Source: Curtobacterium luteum (GTDB lineage: Bacteria; Actinomycetota; Actinomycetes; Actinomycetales; Microbacteriaceae). From it: a stretch of 64,000 bases of DNA. Below, piece by piece: positions 8,594-16,323 of the stretch. The notes under the pieces are model-generated. The model did no database searches. It was not told where the DNA came from and saw only the letters and a program-made list of their open reading frames with translations. Each line of letters opens with the position of its first letter. Position 1 is the first letter of the stretch. The stretch lies in NCBI RefSeq assembly GCF_001475545.1, contig NZ_LDQC01000002.1, positions 86,900 to 150,899 of the forward strand. Reading direction: 5' to 3'. Position numbers and translations under genes: made by a program.

Positions 8594-8644
8594 CCGGTCT
8601 GTCCATCCTGCGCAAGGGTGCGAGCAGCCCTGTGGACAGACCGG
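8594..8644. promoter_or_regulatory. 12-base inverted repeat upstream of the LacI regulator gene
   Basis: CCGGTCTGTCCA (8594-8605) and its perfect complement (8633-8644) flank 27 bases. The right arm contains TGGACA, a possible -35, and TAGGAT (8660-8665) downstream is a possible -10, though their spacing (21) is long. It could be a regulator site or an RNA hairpin between the divergent peptide and lacI genes. Confidence 0.5.
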
Positions 8645-8704
8645 TCGCGGCGGCGTGCCTAGGATGGTCCGGCCGCACCGGGCGCGGCACCACCAGCGCG
8701 CGAC

Positions 8705-8750
8705 GACGGACGGGAGGCACGGCATGGCTGGACAGCGCACCGCACCTCCC
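8705..8750 (+). repeat. GGAGGC-family element over the ribosome-binding site and start codon of the lacI gene
   Basis: Bases 8705-8722 match the left arm of the perfect hairpin at 5154 in 17 of 18 positions. Its GGGAGG (8712-8717) is also the Shine-Dalgarno sequence. CCGCACCTCCC at 8740-8750, inside the coding region, pairs with 8712-8722 (9 of 11), so the ribosome-binding site and the ATG at 8724 would lie in a hairpin. Confidence 0.6.
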
Positions 8751-9830
8751 ACGGTGTACGACGTGGCCTCCGCGGCCGGTGTCTCCATCGCCACCGTTTC
8801 GCGCGTGCTCCGCACGCCCGACGCCGTCCGCGAGGCCACCCGCGACCGCGTGCAGGCGGCTATCCGGACGCTCGGGTACGTGCCCTCCGGCAACGCGCGA
8901 GCCCTCGCCGGGAAGCGCACCGGCGTGGTCGGACTCCTGCTCCCGGGATTCGACGTCGTCCCGGACGAGCGACCGGACCTGGTGACGGACGGCGGCGTCC
9001 GCGTGGTCGACGACCGCCGGCACGTCACGCAGCCGTTCTCCTCGAACCTCTACTTCGACGAGGTGCTCCGCGGAGCCGAGGTCGAAGCATGGCAACGCGG
9101 CCTCGCCCTCATGGTCGCTGCCGGGCGTGGCCCGTCGCGCGACGTCATCGTGAACGACGTCGCCGGACGTGTCGACGGCCTCGCCGTGCTGGCGCAGACG
9201 GTCCCGGACGAGCTGCTCGAGCACGTCGCCCGACGCATCCCCGTGGTGGTGCTCGCGGACGACCGGCGCTCGCACGGCTTCGACTCGGTGAGCGTGGACA
9301 ACGCCGCGGGCATGCGGACGGTGGTGTCGCACGTGGTGGGGCGGCTCGGCATCCGCTCGATCGCGTACGTCGCCGGTCCGATCGACTCGCCGGACGACAT
9401 GGAGCGCGCGGCGGGCTTCCGCGCCGCCCTCGTCGAACACGGGGTGGACCCGGCCGACGTGCCCGTCGTGCACGGCGACTTCGGCCGGGCCCGAGCACGG
9501 GAGCTCGCGTCGGCGCTCTTCGAGGGTGACGTCCCCCGTGCGGTCGTCTGCTCGAACGACCAGTCGGCGCTCGGGGTGCTCGACGCGGCGACCACCCTCG
9601 GCATCCGGGTGCCGGAGGACGTCGTCGTCACCGGGTTCGACGGCATCGACGCAGGGCGCTTCTCGCAGCCGCGCCTCACGACCGTGCACCAACCGATGGG
9701 TGAACTCGGCCGTGCCGCCGTCCGGGCGATCGTCGAGCGGCTCACCCACCCCGACGGCCCGCCGCGCGCCGTGCGCCTGCCGGTCGAGGTGCTGCTCCGC
9801 GAGAGCTGCCCGCCCGTGCTCGACGCCTGA
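8724..9830 (+). CDS. LacI-family transcriptional regulator
   Basis: 368 residues. The N-terminal helix-turn-helix and hinge read TVYDVASAAGVSIATVSRVLRTPDAVREATRDRVQAAI-type, followed by GYVPSGNARALAGKRTGVVGLLLPG and a periplasmic-binding-protein-like sugar domain with CSNDQSALGVLDAA and VTGFDGIDAGRFSQPRLTTVHQP. An insertion of about 30 residues after the first strand of the sugar domain is common in actinobacterial members. The gene lies directly before a beta-glucoside uptake operon whose promoter carries a LacI-type operator (9887-9902), so it is the likely repressor. Its ribosome-binding site may be hidden in a hairpin. Confidence 0.92.
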   Translation: MAGQRTAPPTVYDVASAAGVSIATVSRVLRTPDAVREATRDRVQAAIRTLGYVPSGNARALAGKRTGVVGLLLPGFDVVPDERPDLVTDGGVRVVDDRRHVTQPFSSNLYFDEVLRGAEVEAWQRGLALMVAAGRGPSRDVIVNDVAGRVDGLAVLAQTVPDELLEHVARRIPVVVLADDRRSHGFDSVSVDNAAGMRTVVSHVVGRLGIRSIAYVAGPIDSPDDMERAAGFRAALVEHGVDPADVPVVHGDFGRARARELASALFEGDVPRAVVCSNDQSALGVLDAATTLGIRVPEDVVVTGFDGIDAGRFSQPRLTTVHQPMGELGRAAVRAIVERLTHPDGPPRAVRLPVEVLLRESCPPVLDA

Positions 9831-9874
9831 CGGCCCCGATCGCCGTGTTCCACCCCGCCAATCAAAGTCGATGG

Positions 9875-9903
9875 TTGCACGTCGCGATGTAAGCGCATAC
9901 ATT
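9875..9903 (+). promoter_or_regulatory. Promoter and LacI-type operator of the oligosaccharide operon
   Basis: TTGCAC (9875-9880), exactly 17 bases, TACATT (9898-9903). The spacer and -10 contain ATGTAAGCGCATACAT (9887-9902), a 16-base near-palindrome with 14 matching positions and the central CG step typical of LacI-family operators. Binding there would block polymerase directly. The transcript would have a leader of about 30 bases. Confidence 0.8.
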
Positions 9904-9940
9904 GAGTGAGTACCGAATCGACACGGAGGTCGACCGAGCA

Positions 9941-11734
9941 ATGACGCTTCCCCCACAGCGCATGCGCGAGCCAGGCACGCGCGAGCCAGCGGACGCGCAG
10001 GCGTCCGCCCCGCGCGCAGCCCGCGGCACCCGCGCCGCCCGTCCCCGCCGACGCGGCCGTCTCCTCGCCGCCCTGGCCGGGGTCGCCGTCGTGGCCCTCG
10101 CGGCCAGCGGCTGCAGCATCCAGGTCCGCTCCCAGCCGGACCCGAGCATCGGCAAGGACACGATGCTCATCAACGCCGACCACGGCAACCCGCTGTTCGA
10201 CCGCAACTTCAACCCGTACATCTCCAACGCTCGAACCGCGAGCAAGTGGATGTACGAGCCGTTGATCGAGGTCAACCCGCTCGACGGCAAGGGCACCCCG
10301 TGGCTCGCGAGCAGCTGGACCCAGCCGGACGCCCGCACGATCGACATGACGATCCGCAAGGGCGTCGAGTGGTCGAACGGCGACCCCTTCAGCGCGAAGG
10401 ACGTCGTCTTCACGTTCGACCTGCTCAAGAAGTTCCCCGCGATGGACATCAAGGGAGCCTGGCAGCACATCGACCGCATCGAGCAGGACGGCGACCACGT
10501 CGTCTTCCACCTCAAGAGCGACGACGTGCCGAGCCTCAACATCATCGGCGCGACGTACATCCTCGGCGAGCAGCACTGGGGGAAGGTCAAGGACCCGACC
10601 ACGTGGCGCGACCCGAACCCGGTCGGTACCGGCCCGTTCGTGCTCGGCAACTACACCGACCAGCAGTACTCGATGGACAAGAACCCGCGGTACTGGCAGG
10701 CCGACAAGATCGCCATCAAGCACCTCATCCTCCCGGCGACGAACACGCAGCTCGACACCGTCACCCGAGGTTACGACTGGGCGTACTCGTTCATCTCCGA
10801 CGTCAAGGGCACGTGGGGCGCTGCGTCGAAGACCAACACGTGGTGGTTCCCGGCCGGCGGTGTCATCGGTCTCGTGCCGAACCTCACGAAGGCGCCGTAC
10901 AACGACGTCAACGTCCGCAAGGGCATCTCGTACGCCCTGGACCGGAAGGACATCGCCGAGACCGCGACCGAGGGCAACCTGTCCGCGGCCGGTCAGACCG
11001 GCCTCATCCTGCCCAACCAGGAGCAGTACCTCGATCCGTCCATCCCGGACAAGGGGATGATCACGCAGGACACGAAGCGGTCCCTGCAGGAGTTCGCGAA
11101 GTCCGGCTACACCCAGCAGGGCGGCAAGCTCGTGAAGGACGGCAAGCAGCTGACCATCACGATCATGACCGCGAACGGCTACTCCGACTGGCTCCGTGCG
11201 GCCCAGCAGGTGCAGCGCGACCTCACCGCGATCGGCATCAAGGTGTCGCTCCAGGCGCCGCAGCCCGCCGGGTACCAGGCCAACCTCAACAACGGCAAGT
11301 TCGACATGGCCATGGGCGGCATGGGCAACGGTGACGTCTACCAGGCCTTCAACTCGCTGCTGTCGAGCGACTTCTACCAGCCCGTCGGCAAGTCGACGGT
11401 GAACAACTACGAGCGCTACAAGAACGCCGACACCCAGGCGCTCCTCGACGAGTACAAGGCGACGACGGACGAGTCCCGGCAGCGAACGATCCTGCACCAG
11501 CTGCAGAACATCGTCTACGACGACGTCCCGGTCATCGGCATGTACTACGGCGGTCTCTGGGGTCTGTTCAACACGAACAAGTTCGTCGGCTGGCCGAGCG
11601 CGGAGGACCCCTACATGGCACCGCAGAACTACGACTCGGCTCCGCTGCTGATCTTCTCGAAGCTCCGGCTCCGGGACAGCGCGGCGGGCAAGGAGATCCC
11701 GCGAGAGCAGCAGCAGCAGGAGGCAGGCAAGTGA
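9941..11734 (+). CDS. Peptide/oligosaccharide ABC transporter binding lipoprotein (SBP family 5)
   Basis: 597 residues with a basic N-tail, a hydrophobic stretch and a lipobox ending in Cys58 (AASGC). The mature protein has SBP_bac_5 features: WMYEPLIEVNP, TPWLASSWTQPDARTIDMTI, the FSAKDVVFTFDLLKK signature near residues 150-165, NPVGTGPFVLG, and GISYALDRKDIA. Although the family is named for peptides, many actinobacterial and Thermotoga members bind cello- or other beta-linked oligosaccharides, and the GH1 gene in this operon supports that reading. ATG at 9941 is chosen because GGAGGT lies upstream. Confidence 0.88.
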   Translation: MTLPPQRMREPGTREPADAQASAPRAARGTRAARPRRRGRLLAALAGVAVVALAASGCSIQVRSQPDPSIGKDTMLINADHGNPLFDRNFNPYISNARTASKWMYEPLIEVNPLDGKGTPWLASSWTQPDARTIDMTIRKGVEWSNGDPFSAKDVVFTFDLLKKFPAMDIKGAWQHIDRIEQDGDHVVFHLKSDDVPSLNIIGATYILGEQHWGKVKDPTTWRDPNPVGTGPFVLGNYTDQQYSMDKNPRYWQADKIAIKHLILPATNTQLDTVTRGYDWAYSFISDVKGTWGAASKTNTWWFPAGGVIGLVPNLTKAPYNDVNVRKGISYALDRKDIAETATEGNLSAAGQTGLILPNQEQYLDPSIPDKGMITQDTKRSLQEFAKSGYTQQGGKLVKDGKQLTITIMTANGYSDWLRAAQQVQRDLTAIGIKVSLQAPQPAGYQANLNNGKFDMAMGGMGNGDVYQAFNSLLSSDFYQPVGKSTVNNYERYKNADTQALLDEYKATTDESRQRTILHQLQNIVYDDVPVIGMYYGGLWGLFNTNKFVGWPSAEDPYMAPQNYDSAPLLIFSKLRLRDSAAGKEIPREQQQQEAGK

Positions 11735-12711
11735 AGTACCTCCTCCAGAAACTCGTCCTGTTCGTCCTGACCCTCTGGGCCGCGGTCACGCTGAACTTCG
11801 TGCTCCCGCGCCTCATGCCGGGCAGCCCGACGGACGCCGCACTCGCGAAGCTCAGCCAGAACGGCCCCGTCACCGACGCCACGAAGAAAGCGATCGAGGC
11901 CCAGCTCGGCGTCCCGAGCGGCAACCTCTGGGACCAGTACGTCAGCTACCTGCACCAGGTCGTCACCCTCGACTTCGGCACGAGCTACACATTCTACCCG
12001 CAGCCCGTCGGCGACCTCGTGGCCCAGGCCCTGCCGTACACGCTGATCCTCGTCGGCGTCGTGACGATCCTGGCCTTCGTGCTCGGCACCCTGATCGGGG
12101 TCGGCGCGGCGTGGAAGCGCGGCACCTGGCTCGACTCGCTCCCGACCCTGTCCGGCAGCTTCATGTCGACGTTCCCGTACTTCTGGACGGCGCTCCTGCT
12201 GCTGTTCTTCCTCGGCTACGTCCTGCACTGGTTCCCGACGACCGGCGCCTACTCGGCCACGATCACCCCGGGGTTCAGTGGACAGTTCATCGGCGACGCT
12301 CTGCAGCACGCGATGCTGCCGGCCATCACCATCCTCGTGACGAGCCTCGGCGGCTGGATCATCGGCATGCGCAACGCGATGATCAACACCCTCGGCGACG
12401 ACTACGTCACCTTCGCCGAGGCCAACGGGCTCCGCGGCCGCACGGTCGCCGTCCGGTACGCCGCGCGGAACGCGATCCTGCCGAACCTCACCGGCTTCGG
12501 CCTCGCGCTCGGCGGTGTCGTCGGCGGATCGGTGCTCGTGGAGCAGGTGTTCGGCTACCCGGGCATCGGCTACCTGCTGTTCAACGCCGTGATCGGGCAG
12601 GACTACCCGCTCATGCAGGCCCTCTTCCTGATGATCACCGTGTCGGTGCTCATCGCCAACTTCATCGTGGACGTCCTGTACGGCGTCCTGGACCCGAGGA
12701 CGCGCCGATGA
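11731..12711 (+). CDS. ABC transporter permease (DppB type)
   Basis: 326-residue membrane protein with about six helices. MKYLLQKLVLFVLTLWAAVTLNFVLPRLMPG is the canonical DppB/OppB start, and the C-terminal permease core includes MRNAMINTLGDDYVTFAEANGLRGRTVAVRYAARNAILP-type coupling helices and VLVEQVFGYPGIGYLLFNAV. The start is GTG, overlapping the lipoprotein stop by four bases. It pairs with the next gene to form the membrane pore. Confidence 0.93.
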   Translation: MKYLLQKLVLFVLTLWAAVTLNFVLPRLMPGSPTDAALAKLSQNGPVTDATKKAIEAQLGVPSGNLWDQYVSYLHQVVTLDFGTSYTFYPQPVGDLVAQALPYTLILVGVVTILAFVLGTLIGVGAAWKRGTWLDSLPTLSGSFMSTFPYFWTALLLLFFLGYVLHWFPTTGAYSATITPGFSGQFIGDALQHAMLPAITILVTSLGGWIIGMRNAMINTLGDDYVTFAEANGLRGRTVAVRYAARNAILPNLTGFGLALGGVVGGSVLVEQVFGYPGIGYLLFNAVIGQDYPLMQALFLMITVSVLIANFIVDVLYGVLDPRTRR

Positions 12712-13661
12712 CCACGACCAAGACACCGGACACCACGGTCGCAGTACGCACGCAAGAAGAACGACAAGCCGCCCCGAGCAAGCTCCGAGCCGCCGCCCGC
12801 CAGTTCGGCGTCGTGTGGAGCAACACCAAGGCCCGCGTCGGCATCATCATCCTCGGCGTCTTCGTCGTCGTGGCGATCGCCGCCCCGGTCCTCGCCCCCT
12901 ACGGCGCGAGCCAGAACGGCTTCGCCCGCAGCGCCGACGCCACCTGGGCCCACTGGATGGGCACCACCGCGGCCGGCGAGGACGTCCTCTCCCAGCTCAT
13001 CTACGGCGCCCGGGTCTCCGTGCTCGTCGGCGCGGTCGCGGGCTTCCTGTCCACGCTCGTCGCCGTCGCGATCGGCCTGAGCTGGGGCTACATCCGTGGC
13101 TGGGTCGCCGAGGTCATCGGGTTCATCGTGAACCTCTTCCTCGTCATCCCCGGTCTGCCGCTCATGATCGTCATCGCGGCGTACCTGCAGAACGGCGGCA
13201 TCGCGGTCATCATCGCCGTGATCGTCGTGACGGGTTGGGCCTGGGGCGCTCGCGTCCTCCGGAGCCAGACGCAGTCCCTGCGGAGCCGTGACTTCGTGAC
13301 GGCCGCGCAGTTCTCCGGCGACGGCGCCACGCGCATCGTCTTCCGCGAGATCCTGCCGAACATGACGAGCCTGATCGTCGGCAGCTTCTTCGGTGCGGCG
13401 ACCAGCGCGATCCTCGCCGAGGCCGGCCTCGAGTTCCTCGGCCTCGGTGACTCGTCGATCGTCAGCTGGGGCACGATCCTCTACTGGGCGCAGAACTCGA
13501 ACGCCCTGCTCACCGGTCAGTGGATCCTGCTGTTCGCACCCGGCCTCTGCATCGCCCTCCTGGCGATGAGCCTGACCCTCATCAACTTCGGCGTCGACGC
13601 CGTGTCCAACCCGCGGCTGCGCGAGGGCGCGCGCCGCAAGCGCAAGGAGGCCACCGCATGA
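12708..13661 (+). CDS. ABC transporter permease (DppC type)
   Basis: 317-residue permease with the N-terminal cytoplasmic OppC segment, a first helix near residues 42-62, and the periplasmic HWMGTTAAGEDVLSQLIYGAR motif shared by DppC proteins (usually GTDxxGRDxxSR). The coupling loop is RDFVTAAQFSGDGATRIVFREILPN, and the end has EAGLEFLGLGDSSIVSWGTIL. ATG overlaps the upstream stop by four bases. Length and order are normal for a second peptide-type permease. Confidence 0.93.
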   Translation: MTTTKTPDTTVAVRTQEERQAAPSKLRAAARQFGVVWSNTKARVGIIILGVFVVVAIAAPVLAPYGASQNGFARSADATWAHWMGTTAAGEDVLSQLIYGARVSVLVGAVAGFLSTLVAVAIGLSWGYIRGWVAEVIGFIVNLFLVIPGLPLMIVIAAYLQNGGIAVIIAVIVVTGWAWGARVLRSQTQSLRSRDFVTAAQFSGDGATRIVFREILPNMTSLIVGSFFGAATSAILAEAGLEFLGLGDSSIVSWGTILYWAQNSNALLTGQWILLFAPGLCIALLAMSLTLINFGVDAVSNPRLREGARRKRKEATA

Positions 13662-15454
13662 GCGGCGCACCCACGCACGCAGCAGACGGCCGGGAGGCCC
13701 GTGGCGGCGCCGCCACGCGCCTCCCGTCCGACGATCGCGTCACCACGAACGCCACGCACGACGTCCTGCTGGACGTCCGCGACCTGTCGGTCGTCTACGA
13801 GTCCGCCGGCCAGGAGGCCGTCCAGGCCGTCGACCACGTGTCGTTCTCCCTGCGGAAGGGCGAGTTCGTCGGCCTCGTGGGGGAGTCCGGCTCCGGCAAG
13901 TCGACCCTCGGCTACGCGCTGACGCGGCTGCAGAAGTCGCCGGCGCGCACCAACGGCGGCAACATCGTCTTCGCCGGCCGCGACATCCGCGACCTCGACG
14001 ACGAAGCGCTCCGCCAGCAGCGGCAGGGCGGGTTCGCGATGGTGCTGCAGTCCGGCATGAACGCGCTCAACCCGGTCCGGACGGTCCGCAACCACTTCAT
14101 CGACGTGTTCAAGGCCCACGGCCACGTGCCGCGCGAGCGCTGGGACGCCCGGATGCGGGAGCTCGTCGAGAAGGTGAAGCTCCCCGCCACGATGCTCGCC
14201 CGCTACCCCGGGGAGCTCTCCGGCGGCATGCGGCAGCGCGTGTCGATCGCCCTCGCGCTGTCACTCGAACCGCGCCTCATGGTGTTCGACGAGCCGACAA
14301 CGGCGCTCGACGTCCTCGTGCAGCACGCCGTGATGGACACCATCATCGAGCTGCAGCAGTCCGAGGGCTTCACGGCGGTCCTCATCAGCCACGACCTCGG
14401 CATCGTCCTCGAGGCCACGGAGCGCGTGCTCGTCATGCACGAGGGGCGGATCGTCGAGGACGGCGGGTCGAAGGAGATCCTGCGCGACCCGCAGGACGAC
14501 TACACGAAGATGCTGCTGTCGCACTACGCCGACCCGCGCGCTTCGGTGGTGAGCCTGCCCGGCTTCCCGGACCGGTCGCTCCGCTCGTCCGAGGGCGCGA
14601 CGCGACAGGAGACGACGTCGTCGTTCAGCACCGTCGGCTCGCGGGAGCGTTCTGCCGCCCGCAACCCGGTCGTCGTCGACCACCTCGTGAAGACGTACCC
14701 GGCACCCCGCCGCGGCGAGCAGCCCGTCCAGGCCGTGCGCGACGTCTCGTTCACCCTCGAGCCCGGGCAGTCGCTCGCCCTCGTCGGCCAGTCCGGCTCG
14801 GGCAAGTCGACGATCGCGAAGATGCTCACCGGGGTCGAGAAGCCGACCACCGGCACCGTCCGGTTCGGAGACACCGACGTGGCGAAGCTCGGCAGGCGTG
14901 GCCTGAAGGACCTGCGCTCCGAGGTGCAGATGGTGTTCCAGGACCCGTACGCGGCGCTCAACCCGCTGCACACCGTCGAGTACATCCTCTCCCGGCCGAT
15001 CGCGAACTACACGGACCTCCGCGGCCGCGACGCCCGACGTCGGATGCTCGAACTCCTCGAGACCGTCGGGCTGACGCCCGTCGAGCAGTTCGCGCAGAAG
15101 CTCCCGCACCAGCTCTCCGGCGGGCAGCGGCAGCGCGTCGTCATCGCACGGGCGCTCGCGAGCGACCCGCAGGTGATCATCGCCGACGAGCCCGTCTCGA
15201 TGCTCGACGTCACGCTCCGCGCCGGGGTGCTCGCGCTCCTCGAGGACCTGCGCGAGCAGTGGGGCGTCTCGCTCCTCTACATCACGCACGACCTGCTGAG
15301 TGCACGCCTCATCACGGACGACATCATGGTGCTGCACGACGGCGCCGTGGTCGAACGGGGCCGCACGGCCGAGGTGCTGCAGGACCCGCAGGACCCGTAC
15401 ACGGTGGCGCTGCTCGACGCGGTGCCGAACCCCCGAAGGGCACTGCTGGCATGA
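13658..15454 (+). CDS. Fused double ATPase of the oligosaccharide ABC importer (DppD-DppF)
   Basis: 598 residues holding two complete ABC ATPase domains that are usually separate proteins. Domain 1 has Walker A GESGSGKST near residue 75, signature LSGGMRQRV and Walker B LMVFDEPTTALD. Domain 2 has GQSGSGKST, LSGGQRQRV and VIIADEPVSMLD. A linker of about 60 residues separates them. The four-base overlap with dppC places the start at 13658, but residues 12-23 are encoded by a nearly perfect 18-base inverted repeat of the GGAGGC family, and homology begins only around residue 35. No other start codon fits, so the element is apparently translated as a disordered tail. Confidence 0.92.
   Translation: MSGAPTHAADGREARGGAATRLPSDDRVTTNATHDVLLDVRDLSVVYESAGQEAVQAVDHVSFSLRKGEFVGLVGESGSGKSTLGYALTRLQKSPARTNGGNIVFAGRDIRDLDDEALRQQRQGGFAMVLQSGMNALNPVRTVRNHFIDVFKAHGHVPRERWDARMRELVEKVKLPATMLARYPGELSGGMRQRVSIALALSLEPRLMVFDEPTTALDVLVQHAVMDTIIELQQSEGFTAVLISHDLGIVLEATERVLVMHEGRIVEDGGSKEILRDPQDDYTKMLLSHYADPRASVVSLPGFPDRSLRSSEGATRQETTSSFSTVGSRERSAARNPVVVDHLVKTYPAPRRGEQPVQAVRDVSFTLEPGQSLALVGQSGSGKSTIAKMLTGVEKPTTGTVRFGDTDVAKLGRRGLKDLRSEVQMVFQDPYAALNPLHTVEYILSRPIANYTDLRGRDARRRMLELLETVGLTPVEQFAQKLPHQLSGGQRQRVVIARALASDPQVIIADEPVSMLDVTLRAGVLALLEDLREQWGVSLLYITHDLLSARLITDDIMVLHDGAVVERGRTAEVLQDPQDPYTVALLDAVPNPRRALLA
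13691..13726. repeat. Intragenic GGAGGC-family palindrome at the start of the ATPase gene
   Basis: Arms 13691-13708 and 13709-13726 match in 17 of 18 pairs with no spacer. The sequence is close to the terminator hairpin at 56168-56213 (shared GGGAGGCCC-TGGCGG ... CCGCCACG-GCCTCCC). It lies 30 bases after the permease stop and would fold in the mRNA between the permease and ATPase parts of the operon. Confidence 0.75.
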
Positions 15455-16323
15455 CCACGCTCCACGACTTCCCGACCGTCCCCGCCTTCGGGCACCTCCC
15501 CACGCCGGAGGGGGTCGACGTCGTCGGCATCGACCTGCCCGTCGGACGCCTCACCGCCTACCGCGTCGTGCCCGCCGGTCCGTCGAAGGGCGTCGTGCTG
15601 ATCGTCCCCGGGTACACCGGGTCGAAGGAGGACTGGCGGACGTTCATGCCGCTCCTGGGCGACGCCGGCTGGACCGCGGTCGCGATCACCCGTCGCGGCC
15701 AGGCGGACTCGGCGCGGGCGTCCGGGCCGTCCGGCTACACCCTGGAGGAAGAGGCAGCCGACGTCGTCCGCGTCGCTGCGCTGCTCGACGACGGCGCGCC
15801 CGTGCACCTCATCGGCCACTCGCTGGGCGGCGTGATCGTCCGCGAGGCCGCCATCGCCTCCCCGGGGTCCTTCCGCGACGTCGTGCAGTTCTGCTCCGGA
15901 CCGTACGGCTGGCCGTACCGCAAGGTCACCGAGCTCACGATCCTGCACGACACCGGCGGGAACCTCCGGCAGCTCTTCGACTCGACGAACCCGCTCTGGG
16001 CGTACCGCCCCGACGCGGAGCTCCCCGACGACCCGCGGTTCGTCCGCGACCGCTTCGACGCGCACGACCCGGCGAGCGTCGTCGCCGGCGGGCACATCCT
16101 CGAGGACCACACCGACTCGTCCGCCGAACTCCGCGCCACCGGCCTCCCGGTCCTCGTCACCCACGGCGAGTGGGACGGTGCCTGGCCCATCCCGTGGCAG
16201 CGGCAGATGGCGGAGGACACCGGCGCGGAGTACGTGGTGATCCCGACGAGCTACCACGGTCCGCAGGTCGAGAACCCGTCGACGACCCTCGCGGTCTTCG
16301 ACACCTTCATGAGCAAGCACTGA
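15451..16323 (+). CDS. Alpha/beta hydrolase
   Basis: 290-residue cytoplasmic alpha/beta-hydrolase-fold protein. The oxyanion and strand-3 region reads VLIVPGYTGSKEDW, the nucleophile elbow is GHSLGG, the acid is probably Asp in THGEWDGAWP, and the His lies in TSYHGPQVENP. It is translationally coupled to the ATPase gene (four-base overlap). In a glycoside uptake operon a deacetylase, feruloyl-esterase-like or lactonase role is plausible, but the substrate is not shown by sequence. Confidence 0.85.
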   Translation: MTTLHDFPTVPAFGHLPTPEGVDVVGIDLPVGRLTAYRVVPAGPSKGVVLIVPGYTGSKEDWRTFMPLLGDAGWTAVAITRRGQADSARASGPSGYTLEEEAADVVRVAALLDDGAPVHLIGHSLGGVIVREAAIASPGSFRDVVQFCSGPYGWPYRKVTELTILHDTGGNLRQLFDSTNPLWAYRPDAELPDDPRFVRDRFDAHDPASVVAGGHILEDHTDSSAELRATGLPVLVTHGEWDGAWPIPWQRQMAEDTGAEYVVIPTSYHGPQVENPSTTLAVFDTFMSKH

